Origin: Sphagnum compactum
Lineage: Eukaryota; Bryophyta; Sphagnopsida; Sphagnales
DNA length: 64,000 bases
Direction: 5' to 3'
Assembly (NCBI GenBank): GCA_965153455.1
Contig: OZ234501.1
Span: forward strand, 4,340,001 to 4,404,000
Shown one piece after another: positions 47,908 through 61,164 of this stretch. The translations under genes and the position numbers were made by a program. How positions within the stretch are numbered: the first letter of the stretch is position 1; the number at the start of each line of letters is the position of its first letter. The notes beneath the pieces were generated by a model. That model ran no database searches, had not been told where the DNA came from, and saw nothing but the letters and a program-made list of their open reading frames with translations.

Positions 47908-48907
47908 ATAAAAATTTATAGAGTTATGATATCTTGAAGGATTTTTGGTTTTTTTTTTTTTTTTTAAGGGATTTTTTTTTTTTGAAGATTATATTTTTGC
48001 ATGGTGAAATATTTGGATTTTCATAATTCTTCTTTTGCCTTGGTAAATGGCAAGGCCACAGTGTGACCCACACACCCCTTTGTTGGGTGTTCGTACTGCT
48101 ACGGAGTAAGAACTTGGCAAGTTGTCAATGTATTCGGAGGGCGCCTTTTTGACTGTAATAATGTGGTGGCCTTTACGACTGAATAATGTACTGCCCACTT
48201 CCGTCGGCTTTAGACTTTTCAGTCAGAGAGCCCATCACGCTCTTTTATTGTAAGGTACCTTTGTTACCCTTTTGACTAAACCTTCCAATGGGCTGATCGC
48301 CACCTTGGCTACATAACAAAATGGGGCCCCCCAGAAAAAAAATCTGACTCTTAAATATGTTAAATGGTGGAAGGTTCTCTAGATAAGAAGCCCTTTACAG
48401 GGCCTGAAATCTTGGAAGGTCCTCAAGATAGACCGACCTTTAGGCACCTTAAATCCTACAAGGTCCTCAAGATAGGCCTTACCCCTATAGTAAGCACTTC
48501 AGCCCATGCTTGTTAAGAATAATTAACTTAAGGCCACTTTACACAAGGGTCCACGGAACAAAGTCCAATGAAATCAATCAAGCATTCTTATTGATCAAGA
48601 GCTTTAAATTGGTCCCAAGGCCTTTAGAGAGGGATCTAGGATCAAGACAAATCAAATTGTGATTTAGCCTACATGGCATCATTTTTTGGAAGAAAACCGA
48701 TTGGTCTAGACCAAAAAAAAGAGCTTAAATGAGAGTTCATGGTTTAGAGAACCAAAGTGCAAGTTAAGGTCCAAGGTTTTGCTCATTTCTATATTTATTT
48801 ATTTTTTGTTTTTTCATTATTTTTTTTACTCTTGTTCAAATTTTGTGAAAATGGAAGAAATGTTATGGATCAAGGACATTGTTGACAGCACATAAGCTCC
48901 CCCATTT

Positions 48908-50125
48908 TTGACTAATTCTAAAGTTGACTTGTTTGGTTTTGTGTATCCTCACAAGGTGGTTGCTAGGAGTGTATTTTCAACATTTTCAAGTGCGCGAAAC
49001 GGAGGTGAATTAAAAGGTGGGGCAAAAAATGGAGGTTTGAAGCATCAATTTTCACAAGTGGAAAGGGATTTGGATTTCCAAAAGAGCCATAAACCAATTT
49101 CCATTCCAAAGAAGAGAACACTAAGGAAGTAAGTAGTTGTGGTGAAAGATGAAGATGAAAAAGGCGACAAAGCTAAAAAAATTTGGGTGGATGGTGAAAT
49201 ATTACACCTCATTGCTCTAAGAGAAGAAATGGAATTTGAATTTGCCAAAAATGAAAAAGGTGAATTTTGTTTTCATCCTTGAATTTTTTTTTTCAATTTT
49301 GAAACCCTAGCTATGCATGTCAACAGAATTTGATTTCAAGTTTGAAATTTGCAACAAGTAAGAGAATTTTTTTGCAAAAGATCAAATTCAAATTGGGTCA
49401 ATTGGGCCTTTTAAAGGCCTTTACCTCTTGCCCTTTAACCCCCTTTCCCCATTCACCTTGTTCAATTTGGTCACTATGACAATTGAGCTTTCATCTCCTT
49501 GGGAGAAGGAGAGGAGCTAATCACCAAACCATCTTTATTTCAATCAATTTGAAATGTTTTCCATTTGCTTTATCCATGTATTGCATTTCTAATTTTTAAA
49601 TTTCAAAATTTGTTTTCAACTTGTATTTCCTTCTTACCTCAATTGGTTTGTTTTTAGGGGTGGATACATGGCTAAAATTGTACACTCAAATGTTGGCTTC
49701 CATCCCTGGATTCTTGAAGCCTCCAATTGTTTACAAATGAAAATTTAACATAATTTACAAACAATACAAGGATGATTAGATTGTAAACAAAATCTTAGGT
49801 AATGATTATCATAAATGTCCTTGGTATTATGCATTGGATAGTTAATGGCATCAAAATGGAAATGCAATGAAACATGTGCGCACTTTTGCCAATGAAATTG
49901 AAGAAGTTACAGGCAATCCAAAATCCTAAGCAAATTTTGATAGTGCTTCAAAAGATGAGGGTAGTAAGGAGCCAATGGAGAAACCTTTTACTCCAAATGA
50001 GATTTTTTTTTAAAAACAAAACAAAAAAACTTAATGTGTATGAACATTTTTCAACCATGCTACAACAATTTGTTCAACCAATGTTTTATTCAGAAACATG
50101 GATGCCCAAATTGGACGTTTCATAA
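48908..50125 (+). pseudogene. Harbinger Myb/SANT-like accessory protein, broken
   Basis: The first block (48908-49280) carries a basic tail (KKRTLRK, stop at 49130, then the same frame resumes) and WVDGEILHLIALREEMEFEF, a SANT-like helix. A second block (about 49670-50000) carries WLKLHTQMLASIPGF-, YKQYKDD-, NDYHKCPWYYALDS- and FANEIEEVTGNPKS-like pieces separated by stops. The tryptophan spacing is that of the Myb-like DNA-binding protein that partners PIF/Harbinger transposase. Several in-frame stops make it a pseudogene. Confidence 0.7.
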
Positions 50126-50173
50126 ATAAATTGTAAGTTACATAAGATGTGAACCTATGATTCATTCAACACA

Positions 50174-51110
50174 TTATGACCCATAATCAAATGATTTGGG
50201 AAGGCAATGTTTTTTTTTTTTGTTCAAATTAGATTCAAAGAAATTTTTTGCTAAAGCCTCATGAATTGCCATAACTTTTATCAACATCCTCTTGATTTTT
50301 TCTTCTTTTGCTTTCTCGTTGGGATTGTTTTCCATGGTTATCAACACACGATCTTCATCTTCACCTTGATATTCCATGTCTTCCATGTCGTCTATGTCAT
50401 TTTTATCATCTCCATCTACCATCTCTGGATTTTGTAACCTCTTCATTTGTTTGATTATTTTTCCAACAACCCAAAAAATATTAGTTCTTTTCAAGTTCCC
50501 AAATGTTGCATTTGCTTCAATTTGTGCATCTTTATGAACCTCCAAAGCCCAGTCCATGTCAAAGCCATTCAAGTTGGTAATGCACATGTTGTGTAAACAT
50601 TTGCAAGCCATGACCAAGTTTGGCATGTGACAAAATGGAATGTTCACTTTCTTTAGTAAAATTTTGAATCTGCTTTCAACATTCCTAAAGTTCTTTCAAC
50701 TGACATCCTTATACTAGCTTGTATACAATTCCAATGTGCTTTGTATCTGGGTAGTCCATCTTTTTCACCTTTGAAGGGATAATAAAACCATGGCCACATT
50801 GGATAAGCAACATTTCCTATTAAATTATAAGGTAAAAATTAGTTTTTCAACACATGGCTTCCTACATCTATTTTTTGAAAAAAAAAACCCAATCATGGAT
50901 ATTTTTTGCCCACCCATCATCATAATCCCAAAAACTGCACTTTGCATCTACAATCCCTTGAATCAATGTGGAATAAAGTTTCAAGTGCTTTTAATTGTTG
51001 AACATAATTCTCTCACTATAATTAATATTATATATTTTGCAATGCCATAGACCTCTCCACACATATACAAAGAATTTTCATTACCTAATTGTGCAAGAGC
51101 AATTGTTACG
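50174..51110 (-). pseudogene. PIF/Harbinger (DDE_Tnp_4) transposase, broken
   Basis: Read on the minus strand: DIVTIALAQLGNENSLYMCG (about 51108-51050), LIQGIVDAKCSFWDYDDGWA (about 50960), NLIGNVAYPMWPWFYYPFKG (about 50830-50770), ASIRMSVERTF, then MNIPFCHMPNLVMACKCLHN and MCITNLNGFDMDW (50647-50530). The DAKC, GNVAYP and VERTF/CLHN blocks are diagnostic of the harbinger DDE domain. At least two frame changes and stops occur, including one near 50900 and one near 50650. The C-terminal part remains open for 157 codons. Confidence 0.85.
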
Positions 51111-51650
51111 ATGTCAACAAACTCCATGAAAAATAACATTGCACTCATCATACTTCAATGTTATCCAATAGCTACTTGTTGCAATACAACCACTCGTGCG
51201 ATCACTGGATACATGGTCATAATAAAAATAAAAGCCACCAATATTTGTGCCTACGCTCATCCATTGTGTGTAGTAAGAATTATAATTTTAAAAATTAAGT
51301 AGTAATAATAAGTTTAACCTAATTTTCTCACATGTCAATCAAACATTTTTTATATTGGACCCTCAAATAGGACCCCACACCTTTAGACACACCCATTGTA
51401 CCCTAAGAAAAAGTGAATTTTTTTTTTTTTTAAATGTGAAAAAGAGTCCAATCCAAGGTTCAATTTGCTTCAAATTGGTCCCTAGGTTTTTGGTCCCGGG
51501 ACCCTTGCCTAAAGTGGCTCTTAAACTGGAAGGTTCTCAAGATGGGACCTTAGGTACCTTAGATCCTGTGAGGTTCTCAAGATAGGCCCTACTCCTATAG
51601 TGAGGGACTCAGCCCACACTAATCAAGATTAATTAACTTAATTTGCAACA

Positions 51651-51977
51651 CTAATTTAATCCGTTTCTCCTAATCGGCACTTCTGACACTACGGGACGTA
51701 CGCGAGGAGAAAGAATGGCGTGTGGATTCGTGTCGGATTTATTCGACGATTGTTTTCTCGGATTTGTAGGTCGACGATGCGAAGCGCCAGATGCGCAGAT
51801 TTGTTGGTAATTGCAGCCAATTTGCAGAAGGCGGAGAATGAAAATAGAAGAGAAGGGAGTTGATGGTCGTGGGCGGAGAAGCTTTTTGTGTGAGAGGAGT
51901 CTGTGTGTGAGGCAATTATCGCTTGGTAGACGGACCTGGAGCGCGGAGGCGCATCTGAAGCTTTAGGAACAATCACA
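51651..51977 (+). promoter_or_regulatory. Probable promoter/leader of the ABCC gene
   Basis: A GC-richer stretch between the repeat block and the ABCC ATG. No gene is supported; the 95-codon minus-strand frame here (51976-51689) has no recognisable domain. Confidence 0.45.
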
Positions 51978-54900
51978 ATGGCGGGAAGAGATCACTCGCT
52001 CCTGTCTTTGTTCTGTAGACCAGTGGCGGGAGGAGTATGGGAGACGAAGCTTGCTTCTGGATTCGGCGCATATACTCCTTGTTTGGTTCAGTCCGTTGTC
52101 ATTTCGCCTTCCAACCTCGTGCTGCTGCTGGTCGTTGTGTACCGTATCTGTGGCCTCTGTTATGCGTACTCATCAGCTCCTCTCAGGTTCACAGTGCAGA
52201 AGCCGGCTGCAGGTCATTGCGTCGGGCTCTTGTTGGCCGCTTTCTGTGCCGTTGCACCCCTGCTGCAAATCGTGTTTGGCGTGTCTGCTGTCAATTTGGA
52301 TGGCGAGAATTCGATGCCTCCCTTCGAGGTAACACATCTCCTCTTCTTCACATTCCCTGTAAAGCGGATTGCTTGGATCAGCGTCGAGACAGGAGGTTGT
52401 AGTTGTTGCCATATTGCTGAACATCGTGTGGTTCTTACTAGGGGATAACACGGACAGAGAGCTGCTCTCTCTGAACGCTAAGTGTCTAGTCGGTCTGCGC
52501 CCCCAAGCGTTGCTTAACAGAAGAAATCAGGCACTTGAAGTAACGAAGCTTGTCAGCATTGTATTTTATGACAGTAACTTTCTCTCGCCTCTCACAAATT
52601 ATAGCAGATCACCTAATGAGATTTGCGCTGTCAGTACATAATTTCTGCATTCATATATCAATTCTGTTTCAGAAGCACGACATAATTCAGCACAATCTGA
52701 TAGTGTCTTCATTGCCCTGGAACATGATCGATAGATCTCCTCAAGTATTGGTTTGAATATCCGTGAGTTCTTGTATGGTCCTTAACTGCTCTCAAAAGAC
52801 TCAATTGCTCTTATATTATTATGCAACAAAGTCAGTTAACCACAATCCAAACTGTGTTAGGTCTGATAGGAATATTGGAGCAAACTATCAAACTTGTAGA
52901 TCTCTGAACATGTGTGTTATACTTGCAGGTATCAGGACTGGTGTTGTCTAGTGCAACATGGATGGCAGTAGTGGTCATGCTTTGTGTAGAACTCAAATCC
53001 TACACAAAGGATTTCATCTGGTACGTGCGATTTGCAGCGTTCTACGTCATTGTGGCACAGATGACGATGCTTGAATATGTTCTGGCTCTCAAAGACTACT
53101 ACACAGAGATTATGATAAGGGCAGTGGTAGCTGAAAATGTCTCTTCTGCTATTTTTTGCATCTTTTACCTCTTCTATCTCCCAGTATTGGTCGCCCGCAC
53201 AGACTACACACCCATTCCCACTGATCATACCCAGGTAATAACTTCTTCAGATTATGAGCCTCTGCCTGGAGAACTAGAGGTTTGCCCAGAGCTCAAGAGC
53301 AGTATTATTTCCTTTCTGTTGTTTGACTGGATGACCCCATTGATGAGATTAGGCTATAAGAGGCCCATTGGGGACAAGGATATTTGGCAGCTTGAGAACT
53401 GGGATAAAACAGAAATTCTTTACTCAAATTTTCAGCAGTACTGGGATGAAGAACAGACAAGACCTAACCCATGGCTCCTACATGCTTTGAACAGAAGCCT
53501 GGGTGCTCGGTTTTGGCTAGGTGGACTTTTCAAGATTGGCACTGATGCCGCTCAATTTGTGGGTCCTGTTTTCTTGAGCTTTCTTTTGGAGGCAATGCAA
53601 AACCGCGAGCCTGTTTGGAAAGGCTACATGTATGCTACATGTATCTTTGTTGGACTGATGTTAGGAGTGCTTTGTGAGGGCCAGTATTTCCAAAATGTAA
53701 CGCGAGTTGGGTTCCGCATTCGCTCAACTCTGGTTGCAGCAGTTTTCCAGAAGTCTCTCTGTCTAACTCAAGCAGGTCGCAAGGTGTTTACAGCAGGGAA
53801 GATTACCAACATTATGACCACTGATGTGGACGCTCTTCGACAAATCTGCCAGTATGTGCATGCCCTCTGGTCTGCCCCAATTCGGATTGTTGTTGCAATC
53901 AGTATTTTATACCAACAGCTGGGCATAGCATCAGTTTTTGCATCAATTGTGCTCCTTGGAATGTTTCCTGTTCAAGCTTACATCATAAGATGGTTGCGGA
54001 ACCTTCGAAAGGAAGGCTTACAGTTTACAGACAAAAGAATAGGTCTCATGAATGAATTTCTCTCAGCAATGGACATTGTGAAATGCTATGCTTGGGAGAA
54101 GAGTGTCAAGGCAAAAGTCCTCAATGTTCGAGATGATGAAATTAGTTGGTTCCGTAAAGCACAGTTGCTTGCTGCAGTCAATTCTTTTTTTCTTAATGCT
54201 GTGCCTGTGTTAGTGACAGTAGTTGCATTTGGATCCTACACCATGCTTGGTGGGATCTTAACCCCGGCAAAGGCCTTCACTTCCCTCTCTCTCTTTGCAG
54301 TACTTCGGTTCCCTCTTTTCATTTTTCCTACTCTTGTCACTGCAGCAATTAATGCGAATGTTTCATTGAAGAGACTGCAAGAATTGCTCCTAGCCGAGGA
54401 ACATATGTTGCAGGAAAACCCTCCTCTGGAATCTGGGGTTCCAGCAATCTCAATAAAGAATGGGACATTCTCTTGGGAGCCAAATGCAGGTCACCCAACT
54501 TTGTCCAACATAAATCTCGAGATTGAAGTTGGAAGCTTGGTGGCCATTGTGGGAAGCACTGGGGAGGGAAAAACTTCAATTGTTTCAGCTTTCCTTGGAG
54601 AGATCCCTGCAATTTCTGGAAGCCAGGCTACACTCCGAGGAACAGTGGCATATGTCCCCCAAGTGTCATGGATCTTCAATGCAACTGTGAGGGACAACAT
54701 CCTCTTTGGCTCTTCATATGATCCTGAGCGATATAGCCGAGCCATTCATGCAAGTGCTCTCAGACAGGATCTTACTTTATTCCCAAGCGGAGACTTGACT
54801 GAAATTGGAGAGCGTGGGGTGAATATAAGTGGTGGGCAGAAACAGCGTGTGTCTATAGCACGAGCTATTTATGCCAATGCTGATGTCTTCCTTTTTGATG

Positions 54901-57417
54901 ATCCACTAAGTGCTCTTGATACGCACGTTGCCCATGAGGTCTTTCACAAATGTCTAAGGCAGGAGCTGAGGGGAAAGACTCGTGTTCTAGTAACAAACCA
55001 GCTCCATTTCTTATCACACGTTGATAAGATTTTTTTGGTCCATCAAGGAGAAATTAAGGAACAAGGCACATATGATGAGTTGTTGATCAGTGGTCCTCTT
55101 TTTAAGGAGCTCATGGAAAAAGCTGGAATGACAGAGAATACAGTTTCCAAGGATGCTGATGCCAGAGCTGAAACTAAAGATGGTAGGGAGACATAAAGAA
55201 TCTGCATTTTTGCTTCCTCCAATGGGTTGGTGATTGATTGGTTTTGTTGGAATCTTCTTTCATGCGATTCCTAATTTGCTGATTTAATAGTGACAACCAA
55301 GAAAGAAATTTGTGATCCACTAACTGTTCTTGTCTGGTGTTGTAGCAGTTGATGGTGCAATGGAGAGGGATATGGAAATTGAGCTGGCTCCATCATTGAA
55401 ACTGAGGTTGAGTTCAAAGAATGATGCCAAAGAGAGAGTGAAGGAGAAAAGTTCCAATGCATCGCTCATAAAGGAAGAGGAAAGGGAAACAGGACTTATT
55501 TCGTGGAAGGTCCTCTCAAGGTATATGATGGCTCTTGGGGGTGCATGGGTCATAGGACTACTTTTTCTCTGCTATGTAATGGTTGAAGTCATGCGGCTTT
55601 CCACAAGTGGGTGGCTTTCTATCTGGACAGATCAAACCAGGCCAAAATCCCATGGGCCTCTTTACTACCTATATGTGTATGCAGTTTTTTCATTCTCTCA
55701 GATCTCTATTACTCTTGGGAACTCTTTGTGGCTTGTATTTTCAAGCCTTGCAGCAGCACAATGTCTGCACAATGGGATGTTGGAGGCAATGCTCAGGGCT
55801 CCAATGTCATTCTTTCACTCTAATCCAATTGGGAGAATTATCAACCGTTTTGCTAAAGACACGGGAGACATTGACCGAGATGTTGCTGTGTCTGCTGGCA
55901 TGTTTTTGACATCAATTTTTGAGCTAATCTCTACTTTTCTCTTGATTGGATTTGTGAACACCATTTCTTTATGGGCCATTTTGCCCTTGCTGGTGGCATT
56001 CTACTATGCTTATGTTTACTTTCAGAGCACTGCCAGGGAGGTTAAACGTCTTGATTCAATTACCCGGTCTCCTGTGTATGCCCAATTCGGAGAGGCTTTG
56101 AATGGGCTTGCTAGTATCCGGGCTTACAAAGTTTATGACCGGATTGCAAAGATGAATGGCAATGCAATGGATACCAATTCTCGTTTCACTCTTGTGAACA
56201 TAAGTTCATACGGATGGCTAAGCATGAGGTTGGAATTTCTTGGGGCCCTCATGATTTGGATTGTAGGTATGCTGGCTGTATTGGGAAATGCACGGGCAAG
56301 TGACCCCGCAGCTTTTGCTCCCCTGATGGGCCTTCTTCTGAGCTATGCTTTCCGTATCACCCAGCTGATGACAAATGCTCTCCGCCTTGCCAGCACAGCG
56401 GAAAATAGCCTCAATGCAGTGGAGAGAGTGGGAAACTACATGGATGTAACCCCAGAAGCCCCTCTTGTGATAGAGGATCACCGGCCCCCTCCTGGTTGGC
56501 CTTCTGCTGGAGTCATTGAGTTCAAGAACGTTGTTATGAGATATAGGCCAGAACTGCCCCCTGTACTGCATGGGCTATCAGTTGAAATCAGGTCAATGGA
56601 AAAGGTGGGGATTGTGGGTCGTACAGGAGCAGGAAAGTCAAGCATGATCAATACTCTTTTCCGGATTGTGGAGGTGGAACAAGGACATATTTTGATAGAT
56701 GGATTGGATATTGGAAAGATGGGTCTCTCTGACTTGCGTGAGAACCTTGGGATCATTCCACAAACCCCTGTTCTCTTTTCAGGTTCCATCCGTTTTAATC
56801 TGGACCCTTTTAATGAACACTCTGATGTTGACTTGTGGGAATCCTTAGATCATGCTCACTTGAAGGATGTTGTGCAGAGGAACAGTCTTGGCCTGGAGGC
56901 TGAAGTAAATGAAGGGGGCGAGAATTTTAGTGTGGGTCAAAGGCAGCTATTGAGTTTGGCACGAGCCTTGTTGCGGAAGTCAAAGGTTTTGGTCCTTGAT
57001 GAAGCAACTGCAGCTGTGGATGTTGGAACTGATGCCCTTATCCAGAAGACTGTACGTGAGGAGTTCAAGCCATACACAATGCTTACAATTGCTCATCGGC
57101 TGAATACAATCATTGACAGTGACCGTATTCTAGTTCTTGATGCAGGCCGGGTGATTGAAATGGATACCCCACAACAGCTTCTTTTGAAGCAAGATGGCAT
57201 ATTTTCAAGTATGGTCCAAAGCACTGGAGCAGCCAATTCACAATATTTGTACCAAATTGTCATGAGCAATTTTGACACAGAAATTGAGAAAGAGGTGCCC
57301 AATGGGCATCAGGAGAACATGGCCTCAGATGATTCACATGATCATGAGCAGAAGGTGGCCCCTAAAGGATGGATGATCCATGAAACTGCCCCAGTGAAGA
57401 CACAAAAGGGGCCTTGA
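51978..57417 (+). CDS. ABCC1/2: ABCC1/2-type (MRP) vacuolar ABC transporter
   Basis: Exons 51978..52328, 52929..55182, 55346..57417 total 4677 nt, giving 1558 aa; all phases close. Domain order is TMD0 (residues ~1-230), TMD1, NBD1, linker, TMD2, NBD2. NBD1 has Walker [10 protein letters not shown] (~658), signature [10 protein letters not shown] (~750) and Walker [12 protein letters not shown] (~772). NBD2 has GRTGAGKSS (~1293), [16 protein letters not shown] (~1397) and [12 protein letters not shown] (~1419). Plant-type motifs include GAYTPC near the N-terminus, [16 protein letters not shown] after the linker and [14 protein letters not shown] in TMD2. Plant ABCC1/2 proteins pump glutathione conjugates, phytochelatins and folates into the vacuole; the substrate here is inferred. 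NBD1 has Asp in place of the catalytic Glu, as is usual in this subfamily. The intron at 55183-55345 falls in the NBD1-TMD2 linker. Confidence 0.96.
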
Positions 57418-58943
57418 TCCATCTAGCACCAATGGCCACCTGCTGCAAGTTCACCTTTGGGTAGCAGCCCCAACCTTGAAGATTCAGCCACAATGATCAA
57501 GGTTTCATGTTACTTCAGGAAATGCAACAGAAACTCAGGATAAAGATTTTGGCTTGCCTGAAAGTTTCAGTGCATATCAAGTACTTATCTACAGTGACCA
57601 TCCGGAGGTGATGAAGTAGGTATTCATGGCAGCTTGTCACTGCTATTCACGATGAAGTTGATGGTCGGAAACTCTCTGACCAACTCTCTTAAGGTTATGA
57701 CTGCACTCATTGTCATGTTACCTTCAAAGAGTTGTAGAGTTTTCTCTGCAATTTCATAGATATATTTGTAACTGAAATCTGACATGCTGTTGAATGAAAC
57801 ACATATAGCGGGGTTTTTTTTTTTTCAGGGCATATGGAATCTAAATGTCCATTTGGGTGTGAGAAGTTGTTGCAAATATTGGTGTTGTAGAGTGTGTGAA
57901 TTTTGGCTTGAATGTTCTAGATGCAAGCTGTAGTGGGATTTGATAAAACTAAGGGGGTAATTAATTGTGTTGACAATTGATGCACAATTTTTTTTAAAGT
58001 TCATTTTTTAGATTCTTATGTTTGCTTCACCTTTTTTTCTCGTTGCAATCAGTTGTGATGGTTTTCAAATTTTTTGGTATGGTTTTATCCACCTTTGTCA
58101 ATTATGAAGTGTAATAACTCGCACCAACATGGGGATCAAGTATGAAGTGAGAGCGTCATCTATATTCGATTGCTAAAGATTTTTTTGCATGTATGCTAAA
58201 GCAATTTGTTGTGTATTTTAATCAATCGAAATAGTCCAATGAAGTATGTAATCTTGAAAGATCTATGTATCCAAGGTCCAACCGTAATATGGAATCCAAA
58301 TTCGGTAATTTGTTTGTAACGTCCTATGCTTTAAGTTGGTGTCGGATAAGTTTTCCTTTACAAATCTAAATCCAATATGTCAAAATGACATATATAATCA
58401 AAACTTTAATGACATTGAAAAAAATAATTGATGTATGCATAACAAAACTATCTTTTTGGTGTACGAATTTGCATTGGGTGATAGTCTAGTATGAAAGCTT
58501 ACATTGTTGCACGTTTTGAGGTTGACCAAAAATAATGTGAGGAAATATGATTTTTTTTTACTATGAACATCTTGTGAAGGACCTAGTGGTTTAAAAATCT
58601 TTGTTTTGTGCAACATTTATAATATTTTCAAAGTAGCTCATGAATGCAATTTTTGGAACTAATATGTTTTGCAACACAAAATATGTCGTGAAGTTTTCAT
58701 GTTTTTCTTTGAATTCATGGTTATTATTGTTTAAATTTAATAAATCGGGTTTGTTGATACAATGTAAATATATTGAACTAATATGGAATTGATATTTCAA
58801 AATTTTCATACAATGAAAGATTAAAAAAGATCATGTAATGCTAACATGACTGACATTTAAACACACATTTCCAATCAAATATGGAGATTTACATTCCATG
58901 CCTTATTTTAATGATAAACCAATAATTGTTTCATTGGAAGAAC

Positions 58944-59049
58944 AATTGTTGTTTGCAACCAATTTTAGCACCTAGAAAATGTCGTTTGCAATTACTTTTT
59001 AGTTGCACACAACGTTATTTAGTTGCAAAAATAATTGCAAACAACAATT
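58944..59049. repeat. Small foldback repeat
   Basis: AATTGTTGTTTGCAA (58944-58958) and TTGCAAACAACAATT (59035-59049) are exact inverted repeats around a ~76-bp interior that also repeats TTTGCAATTA and AGTTGCA motifs. This resembles a small MITE. Confidence 0.65.
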
Positions 59050-61164
59050 CTTTTTTTAATGTTTTTTCATATGGAAGTCAAAATCAAATTAATTGAGTTG
59101 AATTTATATTTAATGTAACAATATTATGCTTTCTCTTAATGTTATATTGTCAATATTCTTGAAATTGCCAAATCAACGCAAAAGTAAAACAAGAGGAAAA
59201 TAATAATTCCTTAAACTTTTCAACAACTTTTATGGGGTTGCCCAATTTGATGTTTGTAAGCACAAGAAAATTTGGAATTTCATTTTTTTCTTATAAAAGA
59301 TAACAATTTTTTCATAGGAATAATGTTGAACTGATGGTGTTTTTTTTAATTTGTATACATGAAGAAAAAAATTTGATTATTGATCTATTGTAAGTATAAT
59401 TGATGTTTCACATTTAAAAACCATAAACCTACATTGCTGAAATTTTAAGGGAATTGAACTCATATAGGGGATAGTCCCAATTAGTGGCAAGAAAAAAAGG
59501 AAGTTACAAAAGGTACAACAACACAATGTTTTGTTTGGGCACAAAATTTCACCTAAATGAATTTTTTTATGTCATCACATTTAAATGATAAACTCATGGA
59601 GTTCACCTAAACAAAAAAAAGGGTTTTCAAAACACTTTATTTTACTCCCTAACATCTAACCAAATTTGCCTCATTAATGTTGCAAAAGGTCACTAGCCCA
59701 CCTACTTAACAAAATTGAAAAAAATCCCTTGTCCCAATAACATCAATAATAAATAAAATACTTAGTGTATTTGTTAATTATTGTTGAAATTTTAGAATAT
59801 TGAACTTATTGGATTTTTTTTCAAAAAATTAATTAATTTTGCACCTAATAGCAATGATGGAAATGGACTCCCATATTTATCAAAGTACTCACAACCTAAT
59901 TTTTTTAATATATCATAAGTTACCTTCAACAAGGTGATCATGTCATCACATTTCGCATGGGCATTAAAAACCTTTTTAAATTATTGAAAAGGATAACACA
60001 AGGGTGATATTGAAACATTTATAATTAAAAGTCAAACATCATCCTTGTTACTAGCAACAATGTTTGTGACGGTGCAAAATCTAGCCATTTATGGAATTGG
60101 TTAATCAAGTTTTGAAAATCAACTTGGAATGGTGTTAAAAAACTCACATAAGAGTTGAATGAATTAAGAGTTTCCATTAGCCACCAATATAGCTCAAACT
60201 TGGCATTGATTTCATCTCATTTACACTAATGACATTGAAGGCAAATAGTATTTTTTTGTTGTTGCAACATGTGCAAAGCTTCTAACAAAATATTTTGGAT
60301 GGAAAAACAACTTGATAATACGTCAAAAGGTGGAATGATTGTGACATTAGAGACAATGGATAACTCAATTGTCAAATGTTAATCACTTTTGTCATTGTTA
60401 AATTTGATTTGATTAATAAATGATCTAAGGAATAAAATTATCCTTTTCAATGGTGTCAACATGTGATTTGATTAAATTATTTTTGACGAATTATAATTAT
60501 GATAGTATCCCACATGATTAACGACACTTGCATGCAAATAAAAGCATGGTGACCATGGGGAGTTCATTTAAAGATGTTAGTTCAAAATAAAATATTTTTA
60601 AAATATTTTGGAGGTAAATTTTATTTTTTAAAGAAAAATCCTTTAAAAAAATCTTCAATGTATTTATTAAATAAACAAGGCATTTGAAATTATAACTAAA
60701 TATTTTTTCATTTATAAGTAAGTGTAGATATGATCAATTGCAAAAAAATACCATTTTTATAAATAATTGAAGATATATATTAACATCCATCTTAATTATA
60801 ATTAGGTAGCAAAATAATAGCCTCCAATTGCAAGGTGTACTTTGGAAATACAAAAAGTGACCCCGTCAAGATGGTGACATACTTGCAAAATCATTGTACA
60901 ACTTCAAAACACAATGTTCAAAAACTATGTTTCTAACATGGTATGATCAATGTTTTCCCCAAGACAAATGGATGTTCCTTTCATTTAAACATGTTTACCT
61001 CATAAACAAAATGAATCACAATGATAAGTGTCAATATTGGAGATGTGACAATAATGAATAAATAAAAGAAAGAAGAAAGAAAAGAAAGACGAATAGCCCA
61101 TATATATGTAATGTTCAAGTTCAAACTTATTGGTGTTTTTACCATAGTTAATAAACCTTAAACA

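Larger units (their letters stand above)
45937..48085. mobile_element. Large inverted repeat, possible long-TIR (MULE-like) element
   Basis: The left arm (about 45937-46107) and right arm (about 47908-48085) are inverted copies. Shared blocks on the right arm are ATAGAGTTATGATATCTTGA, GAAGATTATATTTTTGCATG (followed by GTGAAATAT), TTTTCATAATTCTTCTTTTG and GGCAAGGCCACAGTGTG. Both outer ends carry a CACCCC/GGGGTG block. Long TIRs of 150-200 bp suit Mutator-like elements, but no transposase and no 9-bp duplication were found. The interior holds a Helitron-like copy and a GC-rich hairpin. Confidence 0.6.
48532..51518. mobile_element. Degenerate PIF/Harbinger DNA transposon (two-ORF type)
   Basis: Terminal inverted repeats: GGCCACTTTACACAAGGGTC at 48532 against the complement of a block ending AAAGTGGC at 51518 (GCCACTTTAGGCAAGGGTCC on the minus strand). 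TTA or TAA trinucleotides next to both ends are compatible with the 3-bp TWA target site of this superfamily. Inside are a plus-strand Myb/SANT-like gene remnant and a convergent minus-strand DDE transposase remnant, which is the standard two-gene content. Both are broken, so the copy is inactive. Confidence 0.8.
48348..51650. repeat. Direct repeats flanking the Harbinger element
   Basis: Left copy about 48348-48531, right copy about 51519-51650, same orientation. Shared blocks are GGAAGGTTCTC, CCTTAAATCCT or CCTTAGATCCT, AGGTCCTCAAGATAGGCC (AGGTTCTC... on the right), CCTATAGT, TCAGCCCA and TTAATTAACTTAA. Each copy also repeats a CTCAAGAT unit internally about 50 bp apart. They sit immediately outside the element's terminal inverted repeats. 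Confidence 0.8.

Noticed and set aside
55183-55196. Stop at 55194-55196 as the real end of a half-size transporter
   Set aside because: A GT donor at 55183 and TAG acceptor at 55345 join NBD1 to TMD2 in frame, giving a full-length ABCC protein.
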